Part shown: positions 33,345 through 41,360 of the stretch, in pieces
Layout of the letters: the number at the start of each line of letters is the position of its first letter
Numbering within the stretch: the first letter of the stretch is position 1
NCBI RefSeq assembly: GCF_016834655.1
Contig: NZ_JAENHP010000001.1
Location: 372,001-436,000 of the forward strand
Direction of reading: 5' to 3'
From: Paractinoplanes ovalisporus
GTDB taxonomy: Bacteria > Actinomycetota > Actinomycetes > Mycobacteriales > Micromonosporaceae
DNA: 64,000 nucleotides
Translations under genes and position numbers: made by a program
Notes under the pieces: model-generated
Seen by the model: only the letters and a program-made list of their open reading frames with translations
Told to the model about the DNA's origin: nothing
Databases searched by the model: none

Positions 33345-34162
33345 TGTCCCGTCTTCTGCTCCGCACCCCGCAGCACGTGCTCACCGGCGGGCTGGCTCTC
33401 ATCTTCCTGTTCCCGCTCGTCTGGGCCTCGCTGGCGTCGGTCGCCCCGCACGCGGGCACCCAGCAGACCGACGGCTGGGGCTTCGCCAACTACGACACAC
33501 TCGCGCACTATCAGGCCGGAATCGCGCAGTACCTGTTCAACTCGTTCGCCATCTCGCTCATGACCGTGCTGTTCACTCTGTTCGCCTCGGTCACCGGCGG
33601 ATATGCGTTCGCGATGTTCCGGTTCCCCGGGCGCAACGCTTTGTTCCTGCTCACCCTGGCCATCCTGATGGTCCCGTACGCGACCCTGCTCATCCCGCTC
33701 TACGTTCTGCTCAACAGCCTGGGGTTGCAGAACTCGCTCATCGGGCTGGCGCTCGTGCTGTCCATGTTCCAGTTGCCGTTCGCCACGTTCATGATGCGCA
33801 TCTCGTTCGAGGCCGTTCCCGGCGAACTGCGCGAGGCCGCGCTCATCGACGGGTGCGGGTCGTTGCGGGCCCTGCAACGGGTGCTGATCCCGGCCGCCAA
33901 GCCCGGTCTCATCACGGTCGGCCTGTTCGCCTTTCTGGCCGCCTGGAACGACTTCATCACGCCGCTCGTGCTGATCAGCGACTCCGACAAGGTGCCGCTG
34001 CCGCTCGCCGTGGCCAACCTGCGCGGCCAGGTGATGGGCATCGTCGACTACGGCGCGACCGAGGCCGGCGTGGTGGTGCTGGCCCTGCCCTGCATCGTGT
34101 TTTTCCTGGCCCTGCAACGGCATTACGTCCGTGGTTTCATGTCCGGCGCTCTCAAGGGTTGA
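33344..34162 (+). CDS. sugar ABC importer permease (MalG-like)
   Basis: 272 residues from ATG 33344; its A is the last base of the preceding TGA stop. The first helix is TGGLALIFLFPLVWASLASV; the core includes NSFAISLMTVLFTLFASVTGGYAFAMFRFPGRN, and the EAA loop is VPGELREAALIDGCGSLRALQRVLIPAAKPGL. It pairs with the MalF-like permease. The GH127 gene begins 7 bp after its stop. Confidence 0.93.
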   Translation: MSRLLLRTPQHVLTGGLALIFLFPLVWASLASVAPHAGTQQTDGWGFANYDTLAHYQAGIAQYLFNSFAISLMTVLFTLFASVTGGYAFAMFRFPGRNALFLLTLAILMVPYATLLIPLYVLLNSLGLQNSLIGLALVLSMFQLPFATFMMRISFEAVPGELREAALIDGCGSLRALQRVLIPAAKPGLITVGLFAFLAAWNDFITPLVLISDSDKVPLPLAVANLRGQVMGIVDYGATEAGVVVLALPCIVFFLALQRHYVRGFMSGALKG

Positions 34163-34169
34163 TGCCTCC

Positions 34170-36131
34170 GTGACTGTTTCCGACACCGCCGTCTCTCCCG
34201 TTGTGCCCTCGTCCGGCCGGTTGCGGCCGCTCGGGCTGGGCGAAGTCTCGTTCCGGTCCGGTTTCTGGGGTGACCGCCAGCGCGTGAACCGCTCGGCCAC
34301 CCTCGACCACGTCGAGCACTGGCTGACCAGTTCGGGCTGGCTCGGCAACTTCTCGCCCGGGGCCGACGCCGGTTCGCGGCGCGGCCGGGAGTTCTCCGAC
34401 ACCGAGATCTACAAGTACCTGGAAGCGCTCGCCTGGGAGTACGGCCGCACCGGGGAGCCGGCGATCGACGCGCGGTTCCGAGCGATCGCCCATCAGGTGG
34501 CCACGGCCCAGGAACCGGACGGCTATCTGAACACCAACTTCGGCCGGCCCGGTCAGCGGCCGCGCTACACCGATCTCGAGTGGGGGCACGAGCTTTATTC
34601 GTACGGGCATCTGATCCAGGCCGCCGTGGCCCGCGCCCGCACGGTCGGCCGCGACGAGTTCGTCGAGGTGGCCATCCGAGCGGCCGACCACGTGTGCGAG
34701 GTGTTCGGTCCGGGTGGCATCGAGTCGGTGTGCGGGCACCCGGAGATCGAGCCGGCGCTGGTCGAGCTCTATCGGGTCACCGGTGACACGCGCTATCTCG
34801 AACAGGCCCGGTTGTTCGTCGAGCGGCGCGGACATCAGGTGCTGTCCGACATCGAGTTCGGCCGGTCCTACTTCCAGGACGACGTGCCGGTGCGTTCGGC
34901 GCCGGTGTTGCGCGGTCACGCCGTACGCGCGATGTATCTGTCCTCGGGCGCGGTCGACGTCGCGGTGGAGACCGGCGATCAGGAACTGCTCGACGCGGTC
35001 GCGCGGCAATGGCGCACCACGGTCGCCCGGCGCGTCTACCTGACCGGCGGGATCGGCGCGCGGCACCAGGACGAGGCGTTCGGTGACGACTTCGTGCTGC
35101 CGCCCGACCGCGCATATTCGGAAACCTGCGCGAGTGTCGGTTCGGTCATGCTCGCCTGGCGTCTTCTGCTCGCTTCGGGCGATGTCCGGTGCGCGGATCT
35201 GATCGAACGCACACTCTTCAACGTCATCGCGACATCGCCGTCGGACGACGGAAAACGCTTCTTCTATACGAACACGTTGCACCAGCGCTCACTCGGCGTG
35301 GAGCCGCCGGACGACGAGATCGTGCCGCGCGCGACCTCGAACCTGCGCGCGCCCTGGTTCACGGTGTCGTGCTGCCCGACCAACCTGTCCCGCACGTTCG
35401 CCAGCCTGGCCGCGTATCTGGCCACTACTGACGCCACGGGTGTCCAGATCCACCAGTACGCGGCGGCCCGGATCGACACCGGTGACATCGCGCTGGACAT
35501 CGAGACCGACTATCCCGTCAGCGGCCGCATCGCCGTCCACATCCGCCGCACGCTGTCCACGCCGTGGACGCTGACGTTGCGCGTTCCCGCATGGGCAGCC
35601 GGAGCGTCGTACGCAATCGACGCCGCGCAGACCGAAACAAACGCGCAGACCGAAGCAGCCGCGCGACCGGCAACAACCGCGCGGCTGGAACCGGCCGCAC
35701 CGGGCTGGCTGCGGATCCGGCGACAGTTCAGGGCCGGCGAGACCGTCCGCCTCGACCTGCCCGTGGAGCCGCGCCTCACCTATCCCGACCCGCGCATCGA
35801 CGCCGTCCGCGGCTGTGTCGCCGTCGAGCGCGGCCCGGTTGTCTACTGCCTGGAGTCGGTCGACCTGCCGCCCGGCACCGAGGTCGACGCCGTGCGGCTC
35901 GACCCGTCGGTCCCGCTCGCCGGCGAACCCGGCACGGTCACCGCCACCGGCCGCATCCTGCCGGCGCGGTACGACGGGTGGCCGTACGGGACGCAAGCCT
36001 TTGATCCGGCCGGCGAGAAGACCGACCTCACCCTGCGCCCCTACCACGACTGGGCCTCGCGGGGCCCGTCAACGATGCGGGTCTGGCTGCCGCTCGACAC
36101 CGGTGACAGCATGACTGGCCAGCAGGGCTAG
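34170..36131 (+). CDS. GH127 beta-L-arabinofuranosidase-like protein
   Basis: 653 residues from GTG 34170. The (alpha/alpha)6 barrel is followed by a beta-sandwich domain. The Cys-zinc active site of GH127 (HypBA1: Glu338, Cys340, Cys417, Cys418) aligns with YSETCASVG (Glu318, Cys320) and VSCCPTN (Cys401, Cys402), with near-identical spacing. The enzyme would remove beta-L-arabinofuranosyl units from oligosaccharides brought in by the importer. It has no signal peptide, so it acts in the cytoplasm. A low-complexity Thr/Ala/Glu insert near residues 485-510 (QTETNAQTEAAARPATT) looks like a local repeat expansion. The last 63 bp overlap the convergent MmyB-type gene. Confidence 0.88.
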   Translation: MTVSDTAVSPVVPSSGRLRPLGLGEVSFRSGFWGDRQRVNRSATLDHVEHWLTSSGWLGNFSPGADAGSRRGREFSDTEIYKYLEALAWEYGRTGEPAIDARFRAIAHQVATAQEPDGYLNTNFGRPGQRPRYTDLEWGHELYSYGHLIQAAVARARTVGRDEFVEVAIRAADHVCEVFGPGGIESVCGHPEIEPALVELYRVTGDTRYLEQARLFVERRGHQVLSDIEFGRSYFQDDVPVRSAPVLRGHAVRAMYLSSGAVDVAVETGDQELLDAVARQWRTTVARRVYLTGGIGARHQDEAFGDDFVLPPDRAYSETCASVGSVMLAWRLLLASGDVRCADLIERTLFNVIATSPSDDGKRFFYTNTLHQRSLGVEPPDDEIVPRATSNLRAPWFTVSCCPTNLSRTFASLAAYLATTDATGVQIHQYAAARIDTGDIALDIETDYPVSGRIAVHIRRTLSTPWTLTLRVPAWAAGASYAIDAAQTETNAQTEAAARPATTARLEPAAPGWLRIRRQFRAGETVRLDLPVEPRLTYPDPRIDAVRGCVAVERGPVVYCLESVDLPPGTEVDAVRLDPSVPLAGEPGTVTATGRILPARYDGWPYGTQAFDPAGEKTDLTLRPYHDWASRGPSTMRVWLPLDTGDSMTGQQG

Positions 36132-36902
36132 CGCGTCGGCGTCGGGGCTACCGGGCGCGGCGTGATAGACGGTCAGGGTCTGCCCGCTGCCGTCCTCCAG
36201 GCGGAACGTCTCGTAGTCGACGCCGAAGTCGCCCACGACCGGGTGCCGGAACCGCTTGTGCCCGGTCGACTTGGCCCGCACGTCGTGCCGCGCCCACAGC
36301 CGGGCGAACTCACGGCTCTTCAGCGTGAGCTCCCCGACGAGCGACGCCAGCCGCGCGCTGTCCGGGTCGGCCTCGGCGCGTAGCCACGCCACCGCCGTAC
36401 GGGCCGACTGCTCCCACTCGGGAAACAGCAAACGCTCGTCGGGGTCGAGGAAGAAGGCGCGCAAGAGGTTGCGGTCGCGCGCCAGTGCCGGGTGGATGGC
36501 GCCGGCCAGACGGTTCCAGGCGAGCACATCGCCGTAGCGGTTCTGCACGAGCGCCGGGGTGTTCGGCCACAGTTCGAGCAAGCGCAGCATCCCGGGTGCG
36601 ACCCGCTCGGCCGACTCCCCCGGCCGTGCACGCGACCCCACGAGCCGCCGCAGATGGGCCATGCCGTCGTCGTCGAGCCCGAACACCCGGCCCAGCGCGC
36701 CGAGCACCTCGTCCGACGGGTTGCGTTCGCGGCCCTGCTCCAGCCGTACGTAATAGTCCGTGCTGACGCCCGCGAGCACCGCCACCTCGTCGCGCCGCAA
36801 CCCCGGCACCCGCCGCCGCCCGCCCGCGGGCATGCCGAAGTCGGAGGGCCGCATCCCGGCCCGCCGGGCGCGCAGGAAGTCGCCGAGTGCGTTGATGCTC
36901 AT
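36069..36902 (-). CDS. XRE regulator with MmyB-like ligand domain (copy 1)
   Basis: 277 residues. The N-terminal part LGDFLRARRAGMRPSDFGMPAGGRRRVPGLRRDEVAVLAGVSTDYYVRLEQGRERNPSDEVL is the standard arrangement for this actinomycete group. The C-terminal MmyB-type domain has ALVQNRYGDVLAWN, RNLLRAFFLDPDERLLFPEWEQSARTAVAWLRAEA and GHKRFRHPVVGDFGVDYETFRLEDG, thought to bind a fatty acid or similar ligand. The gene is divergent, 50 bp away, from the hydrolase at 36953, its probable target. A paralogue lies at 46388. Confidence 0.92.
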   Translation of the reverse strand: MSINALGDFLRARRAGMRPSDFGMPAGGRRRVPGLRRDEVAVLAGVSTDYYVRLEQGRERNPSDEVLGALGRVFGLDDDGMAHLRRLVGSRARPGESAERVAPGMLRLLELWPNTPALVQNRYGDVLAWNRLAGAIHPALARDRNLLRAFFLDPDERLLFPEWEQSARTAVAWLRAEADPDSARLASLVGELTLKSREFARLWARHDVRAKSTGHKRFRHPVVGDFGVDYETFRLEDGSGQTLTVYHAAPGSPDADALALLASHAVTGVERQPDPHR

Positions 36903-36952
36903 TCGCTCACGCTAGTGACAACCGCGGCGCGCAGGGTAGGAGTCGTACACCT

Positions 36953-37933
36953 ATGAACGTCCTTGCCTCGGTGAACCCGATGCGCGCTGCGAACGTCGTC
37001 GGCATGGAAACCGACACCATCGTGCAGCAGATGGCCGACGGGTTCGGCACGCTCTCCGAGCGTTCGCCGATCCTGCACACGCCGGCCGAGGCCGGCCTGG
37101 CCTACGAAGACGTCACGTTCCCGTCCCTCGACGGCGTGCCGCTGGAGGGCTGGTTCATCCCGGCGCCCGGCGCGACCCGGGTCGTCATCGCCAACCACCC
37201 GCTCGGCTTCACCCGGGCCGGGCTGCCCTCGCACCTCGAGCCGTGGCGTTCGATCTGGGCGCCCTCCGGCAACGACGTCGAGGTCAACTTCATCCCCGAC
37301 TACAAGATCCTGCACAACGCCGGCTACCACGTGCTCGCCTACGACATGCGCAACTTCGGCCACAGCGGCGCCGCCAACGGCGGAGTGACCGCGGCGCGAT
37401 ACGTGGCCCGCGACGTGCTCGGCTCCCTGGCGTACGCGCGCTCCCGCCCCGATCTGGAAGGCGCGGCCATCGGCCTGTTCAGCCGCTGCATGGGCGCCAA
37501 CGCGACCATGGCCGCCATGCAGCTCGCCCCTGAGGCGTTCGACGATGTGCGCTGCATGGTCGCCCCACAGCCGCTCACGGTGCGGGTCACGCTGGAACGC
37601 TCCCTGGAGCTGGCCGGGCTCACGGCGGCCGATCACATCGAGACGCTGGGCGAGCTGATCCGCCGCCACACCAGCATTCCGCTCGACGACTTCGCCCCGG
37701 TCGAGACGGCCCGGTCGGTGCGCGTCCCGACCTTCCTCTACCAGGTGCGCGACGACATCCTGACCCGGCCCAGCGACGTCCAGGGCATGTACGACAACAT
37801 CCCGATCGCCGACAAGGAACTGCTCTGGATCGAGGGCTCGACCCGCCGCTGGGACGGCTATCTGCGCTTCGCGAAGGACTCGAGCCCCATGCTGGCCTGG
37901 TTCGAGAAGCACATGGGAGAGAAGTACATGTGA
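36953..37933 (+). CDS. alpha/beta hydrolase with Cys at the nucleophile elbow
   Basis: 326 residues. The cap-less core has TRVVIANHPLGFTRAG (oxyanion region), HVLAYDMRNFGHSG and the elbow AIGLFSRCMGANATM. There the residue at the nucleophile position is Cys (S-R-C-M-G) instead of Ser, as in dienelactone hydrolases and some related families. The acid is likely Asp in VRDDILTRPSDV, but the expected His near the end is not obvious (WIEGSTRRWDGYLRF), so the triad may be incomplete. Its regulator is probably the divergent MmyB-type gene. Confidence 0.82.
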   Translation: MNVLASVNPMRAANVVGMETDTIVQQMADGFGTLSERSPILHTPAEAGLAYEDVTFPSLDGVPLEGWFIPAPGATRVVIANHPLGFTRAGLPSHLEPWRSIWAPSGNDVEVNFIPDYKILHNAGYHVLAYDMRNFGHSGAANGGVTAARYVARDVLGSLAYARSRPDLEGAAIGLFSRCMGANATMAAMQLAPEAFDDVRCMVAPQPLTVRVTLERSLELAGLTAADHIETLGELIRRHTSIPLDDFAPVETARSVRVPTFLYQVRDDILTRPSDVQGMYDNIPIADKELLWIEGSTRRWDGYLRFAKDSSPMLAWFEKHMGEKYM

Positions 37934-37940
37934 GAACGGG

Positions 37941-38207
37941 TCAGGAGGCCTGACGCACCGGCATGTCGGCCAGCCAGACCTCGGCCAGGTCGCCGAGCGG
38001 GACGCCGAGGGCCTGACTCACGCACACCACCGTGCCGAACGCGGGCGCGGGCAGGCGGCCGGCCTCGATCTTGCGGAGCGTCTCGGGTGAGATGCCGGCC
38101 GCCAGCGCCACCTCGACGAGGCTGCGGTCGCCCCGGGCCGCGCGCAGGGCGGCCCCGAGACGCTGACCAGCGGCGATCTGTTCGGCGGTGAGTGGCTGAC
38201 GAACCAT
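37941..38207 (-). CDS. small XRE family regulator
   Basis: 88 residues, ATG start. One helix-turn-helix domain fills most of it: AGQRLGAALRAARGDRSLVEVALAAGISPETLRKIEAGRLPAPAFGTVVCVSQALGV. Its stop lies 7 bp from the convergent hydrolase stop. It is divergent, 77 bp away, from a methionine aminopeptidase gene. Two copies of the palindrome GGTATAAAAATACC sit in that gap and are its likely binding sites, covering both promoters. Confidence 0.9.
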   Translation of the reverse strand: MVRQPLTAEQIAAGQRLGAALRAARGDRSLVEVALAAGISPETLRKIEAGRLPAPAFGTVVCVSQALGVPLGDLAEVWLADMPVRQAS

Positions 38208-38233
38208 GCCAGCAGGTTACCCCCGAAGCGCGT

Positions 38234-38262
38234 GGTATAAAAATACCTGGTATAAAAATACC
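38234..38262. promoter_or_regulatory. twin operators GGTATAAAAATACC between XRE and MetAP genes
   Basis: The 14-bp element occurs twice in a row (38234-38247 and 38249-38262) with one base between. Each copy is a dyad (GGTAT..ATACC) and includes a -10-like TATAAA. A repressor bound here would cover both divergent promoters. Confidence 0.7.
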
Positions 38263-38284
38263 GAACGCACCGAGGAGGACCCCT

Positions 38285-39052
38285 GTGATCGAGCTCAAGA
38301 GTGCCGAGGAGATCGCCAAGATGGCGGTCGCCGGGCAGTTCGTCGGCGAACTGCTGGCCGAGCTGCGCGGGGTCGCCGCGGTCGGGGTCAACCTGATGGA
38401 CATCGAGCGGCACGCCCGCGGGCGCATCAAGGAGCGGGGCGCCGAGTCCTGCTACTGGGACTACGCCCCCTCCTTCGGCCGCGGCCCGTTCCGCAACGTG
38501 CTCTGCCTGTCGGTCAACGACGCCGTGCTGCACGGTCTGCCCCACGACTACGTGCTGCGCGACGGCGACCTGCTCAGCATCGACATGGCGCTGGGCATCG
38601 ACGGCTGGAACGCCGACTCGGCCCTCTCGTTCGTGGTCGGCACGCCCGACCCGGCCGACCTCAAGCTGATCGAGGCCACCGAGGTCGCCCTCGACGCGGC
38701 GATCAAGGCGGCCCAGCCCGGCGGCCGGATCGGCGACATCTCGGCCGCCATCGGCGCGGTGGCCCGCGACTACGGCTACGGCGTGAACCACGAGTTCGGC
38801 GGGCACGGCATCGGCCGCACCATGCACGAGGCCCCGCACATCTCCAACGACGGCCGGGCCCGCCGCGGCATGCGCCTCGACCCCGGTCTGACGGTCGCCA
38901 TCGAGCCCTGGCTGTGCGCCACCACCGACAAGATCAAGTATGACCAGGACGGCTGGACGATCCGCTCGGCCGACGGCTCGCGCACCGCCCACTCCGAGCA
39001 CACCGTCGCCATCACCCCGACCGGCCCTCAGGTCCTGACGCTCCGGCCCTGA
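38285..39052 (+). CDS. map: type I methionine aminopeptidase, accessory copy
   Basis: 255 residues from GTG 38285, with AGGAGG near 38272-38277. It removes the N-terminal Met from new proteins. All five metal ligands of the pita-bread fold are present: Asp in LLSIDMAL, Asp in WNADSAL, His in FGGHGIGR, Glu in VAIEPWL and Glu in HSEHTVAI. The substrate His lies in MHEAPHI. There is no N-terminal zinc extension. It stands alone beside an XRE gene instead of in the usual secY-adk-map-infA cluster, so it is probably a second, regulated copy. The 3' end overlaps the convergent LysR gene by 41 bp. Confidence 0.93.
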   Translation: MIELKSAEEIAKMAVAGQFVGELLAELRGVAAVGVNLMDIERHARGRIKERGAESCYWDYAPSFGRGPFRNVLCLSVNDAVLHGLPHDYVLRDGDLLSIDMALGIDGWNADSALSFVVGTPDPADLKLIEATEVALDAAIKAAQPGGRIGDISAAIGAVARDYGYGVNHEFGGHGIGRTMHEAPHISNDGRARRGMRLDPGLTVAIEPWLCATTDKIKYDQDGWTIRSADGSRTAHSEHTVAITPTGPQVLTLRP

Positions 39053-39917
39053 CCAAACCTCGTACGGCCTCCACAAGCGTGGCCAGCAACGGCCGGCGGT
39101 CGTCGCGGCGCCAGGCCAGCACCAGCCGGCTCGGCGCCAGACCGTCGACCGGCCGCACGACCACGCCGTCCCGCGCGACCAGTGAGGTGTTGCCGGCCGC
39201 GATCAGGCAGACGCCCAGCCCGGCGGCGACGGCCTCGACCGCCTCCTCGGTGTTGGCGATCTCGGCCCCCACAACCACCGGCCGTCCCGCCCGTTCGTCC
39301 AGCGCCAGCCAGAAGTCCCGCAGCGGCCCGGCGGCGGCCGGCAGGGTCAGGAACGGCTCGTCGGCCAGATCGGCGAGGTCGACCCGTTCCCGGCCGGCCA
39401 GCCGGTGCGCGGCCGGGAGCGCCACCAGCCGCGGTTCGGTCGCCACCGGGAGCCAGCGGTAGCGGCTGGGCGACGGCAGCGGCAACCACACGAACGCGGC
39501 GTCGGCCTCGTCACCGGCCAGGCCACCGGTCGGGTCGGACCATGGGATCTGCCGCAGATGTAGGGAAACCCCGGAACCGAGCCGGGCCCGTACGGCCGGA
39601 AGCAGCCCCCGCCCCGGTGCGGTGCTCATGCCCACGACCAACGTCGAGGCCGCGGCCACCAGGGCCCGCTCGGCCGACTGCCACGCCTCCAGCACCGCCC
39701 GCGCGTGCGGCACCAGTGCGGCGCCGGCGGTCGTCAGCCGTACGTCGCGATGGTCCCGCTCGAAAAGGCTGACGCGCAACTGTTTCTCGAGCGCGCGGAT
39801 CTGTTTGGACAGGGCCGGCTGGCTCACGAACAGCGCCTCGGCCGCGCGGGTGAAGTGCAGGTGCTCGGCGACCGCCAGGAAGTACCGCAGATCCCGCAGA
39901 TGCGCGTCCATGCCCAA
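39012..39917 (-). CDS. LysR family transcriptional regulator
   Basis: 301 residues. The N-terminal winged helix reads LRDLRYFLAVAEHLHFTRAAEALFVSQPALSKQIRALEKQLRVSLFERDHRDVRLTTAG, a strong LysR match. The effector domain includes EPRLVALPAAHRLAGRERVDLADLADEPFLTLP. It is divergent from an SDR gene (start 39973), the usual arrangement for a LysR target; the gap has no perfect dyad, only loosely spaced T-N11-A possibilities. Confidence 0.93.
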   Translation of the reverse strand: MGMDAHLRDLRYFLAVAEHLHFTRAAEALFVSQPALSKQIRALEKQLRVSLFERDHRDVRLTTAGAALVPHARAVLEAWQSAERALVAAASTLVVGMSTAPGRGLLPAVRARLGSGVSLHLRQIPWSDPTGGLAGDEADAAFVWLPLPSPSRYRWLPVATEPRLVALPAAHRLAGRERVDLADLADEPFLTLPAAAGPLRDFWLALDERAGRPVVVGAEIANTEEAVEAVAAGLGVCLIAAGNTSLVARDGVVVRPVDGLAPSRLVLAWRRDDRRPLLATLVEAVRGLVRAGASGPEGRSG

Positions 39918-39972
39918 CGGTTATCACAGAAGGTCTTGGACGGCGATCCGCCCATGGCGACAGGCTGGACGC

Positions 39973-40803
39973 ATGTCTGAACAACGAGTCTGGCTCGTCA
40001 CCGGCGCGAGCAGCGGCTTCGGCCGCGCGATCACCGAGGCCGCCGTCGCCGCCGGGGACGTCGTCGTGGCCACCGCCCGCCGCCCCGAAACCCTGACCCA
40101 GCTGGCCGCGAACCACCCCGACCAGATCGATCCGGTACGCCTCGACGTGACCGACGCCGATTCCGTGGCCGCGGTGGTGGCCGATGTCGAGCGCCGCTAC
40201 GGCCGGATCGACGTGCTGGTCAACAACGCCGGCCGCGGTCAGGTCGGCGCCGCCGAGGAGACCACCGACGACGAGCTGCGGTCGATCTTCGAGGTGCACG
40301 TCTTCGGCCCGGCCGCGCTGGTGCGCGCGGTGCTGCCCGGCATGCGCAAGCGCGGGTCGGGTGCCATCGTGCAGATGTCGTCCATGGGCGGGCAGCTGGC
40401 CTACCCGGGCTTCTCCGCCTACTGCGCCACCAAGTTCGCGCTCGAGGGCTATTCCGAGGCGCTCGCGGCCGAAGTGGGCCCGCTCGGGATCCGGGTGCTG
40501 GTCGTCGAGCCGGGCGCCTTCCGCACCAGTTTCTCGGGCGGCAGCCTGGTCGAGAGCCAAAGCCTTCCCGCGTACGAATCCACGGTCGGCCCGACCCGCA
40601 CCATGATCAAGGGGGTCGACGGTTCCCAGCCCGGCGACCCGGCCAAGGCGGCCGCCGCGATCCTGACCGCCCTCGACGCCGAGGTCACGCCGCTGCGACT
40701 GCCGCTCGGGGGTGACGCGGTCGACGGCATCGTCACGCACCTCGATGCCGTACGGGCCGAACTGGACGTCTGGGAGAAAGTCTCGCGCGGCACAGATTTC
40801 TGA
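39973..40803 (+). CDS. short-chain dehydrogenase/reductase
   Basis: 276 residues from ATG 39973. Classical SDR motifs: TGASSGFGRAI for the cofactor, VLVNNAGRGQVG, MSSMGGQLAYPGFSAYCATKFALEGYSE with the catalytic Ser and Tyr-x-x-x-Lys (YCATK), and VVEPGAFRTSF. The Arg in TARRPE after strand 2 points to NADP(H). It belongs to the large oxidoreductase group seen with LysR regulators; the substrate is unknown. A perfect 8-bp hairpin follows, so it is a single-gene unit. Confidence 0.92.
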   Translation: MSEQRVWLVTGASSGFGRAITEAAVAAGDVVVATARRPETLTQLAANHPDQIDPVRLDVTDADSVAAVVADVERRYGRIDVLVNNAGRGQVGAAEETTDDELRSIFEVHVFGPAALVRAVLPGMRKRGSGAIVQMSSMGGQLAYPGFSAYCATKFALEGYSEALAAEVGPLGIRVLVVEPGAFRTSFSGGSLVESQSLPAYESTVGPTRTMIKGVDGSQPGDPAKAAAAILTALDAEVTPLRLPLGGDAVDGIVTHLDAVRAELDVWEKVSRGTDF

Positions 40804-40806
40804 CCG

Positions 40807-40832
40807 GCGAGGGAGCGTACGGGGTCCCTCGC
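40807..40832 (+). terminator. hairpin terminator after SDR
   Basis: GCGAGGGA (40807-40814) pairs perfectly with TCCCTCGC (40825-40832), beginning 3 bases after the SDR stop. Confidence 0.6.
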
Positions 40833-40844
40833 GCGTCTAGGGGC

Positions 40845-41360
40845 ATGGACACTGACATCGTGTCGGAGCCGCGCGAGGGGCGACGGGCCGGCGGCTCGTT
40901 CGAGACCTTCTACGCGTCCACGGCCGACCGCGTCTACCGCGCGCTGGCGGTCGCGCTCGGCGACGTGCACCTGGCGCGCGAGGCGACCGACGAGGCGATG
41001 GCCCGGGCCTACGTGCGATGGCGGCAGGTGTCCGTCGCCGACAACCCGGCCGGCTGGGTGTTCCGGGTCGGGCTCAACTGGGCCACCTCGTGGCGGCGCA
41101 AACTGAGACGCGAGCGCGCGTTCCCCGACACCGAGCACGGCCTGCCAGTCTTCGAGGCGGCCCTGCCCGACGGCGACGGGGAGGCGGTGGCCGCGCTCGC
41201 CGAGCTGCCGATCCCGACCCGGGCCGTGGTCGTCTGCCGGGTCATCTTCGGGATGTCCACGGCGGACACCGCGGCCGTGCTGGAGATCGCCGAGGGCACC
41301 GTCCGCAGTCGTCTGTCCCGGGCGATGGCGGCGCTGCGTGTCAGCCTGGAGGAGAAGTGA
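40845..41360 (+). CDS. ECF sigma factor, SigE family
   Basis: 171 residues. Region 2: FETFYASTADRVYRALAVALGDVHLAREATDEAMARAYVRWRQV, then the WVFRVGLNWATSWRRKLRRERA segment of the actinomycete SigE-type group. Region 4: LAELPIPTRAVVVCRVIFGMSTADTAAVLEIAEGTVRSRLSRAMAALR. It directs RNA polymerase to extracytoplasmic-function promoters. The next gene starts inside its stop codon (TGATG) and encodes a membrane protein likely to be its anti-sigma partner or output. Confidence 0.93.
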   Translation: MDTDIVSEPREGRRAGGSFETFYASTADRVYRALAVALGDVHLAREATDEAMARAYVRWRQVSVADNPAGWVFRVGLNWATSWRRKLRRERAFPDTEHGLPVFEAALPDGDGEAVAALAELPIPTRAVVVCRVIFGMSTADTAAVLEIAEGTVRSRLSRAMAALRVSLEEK

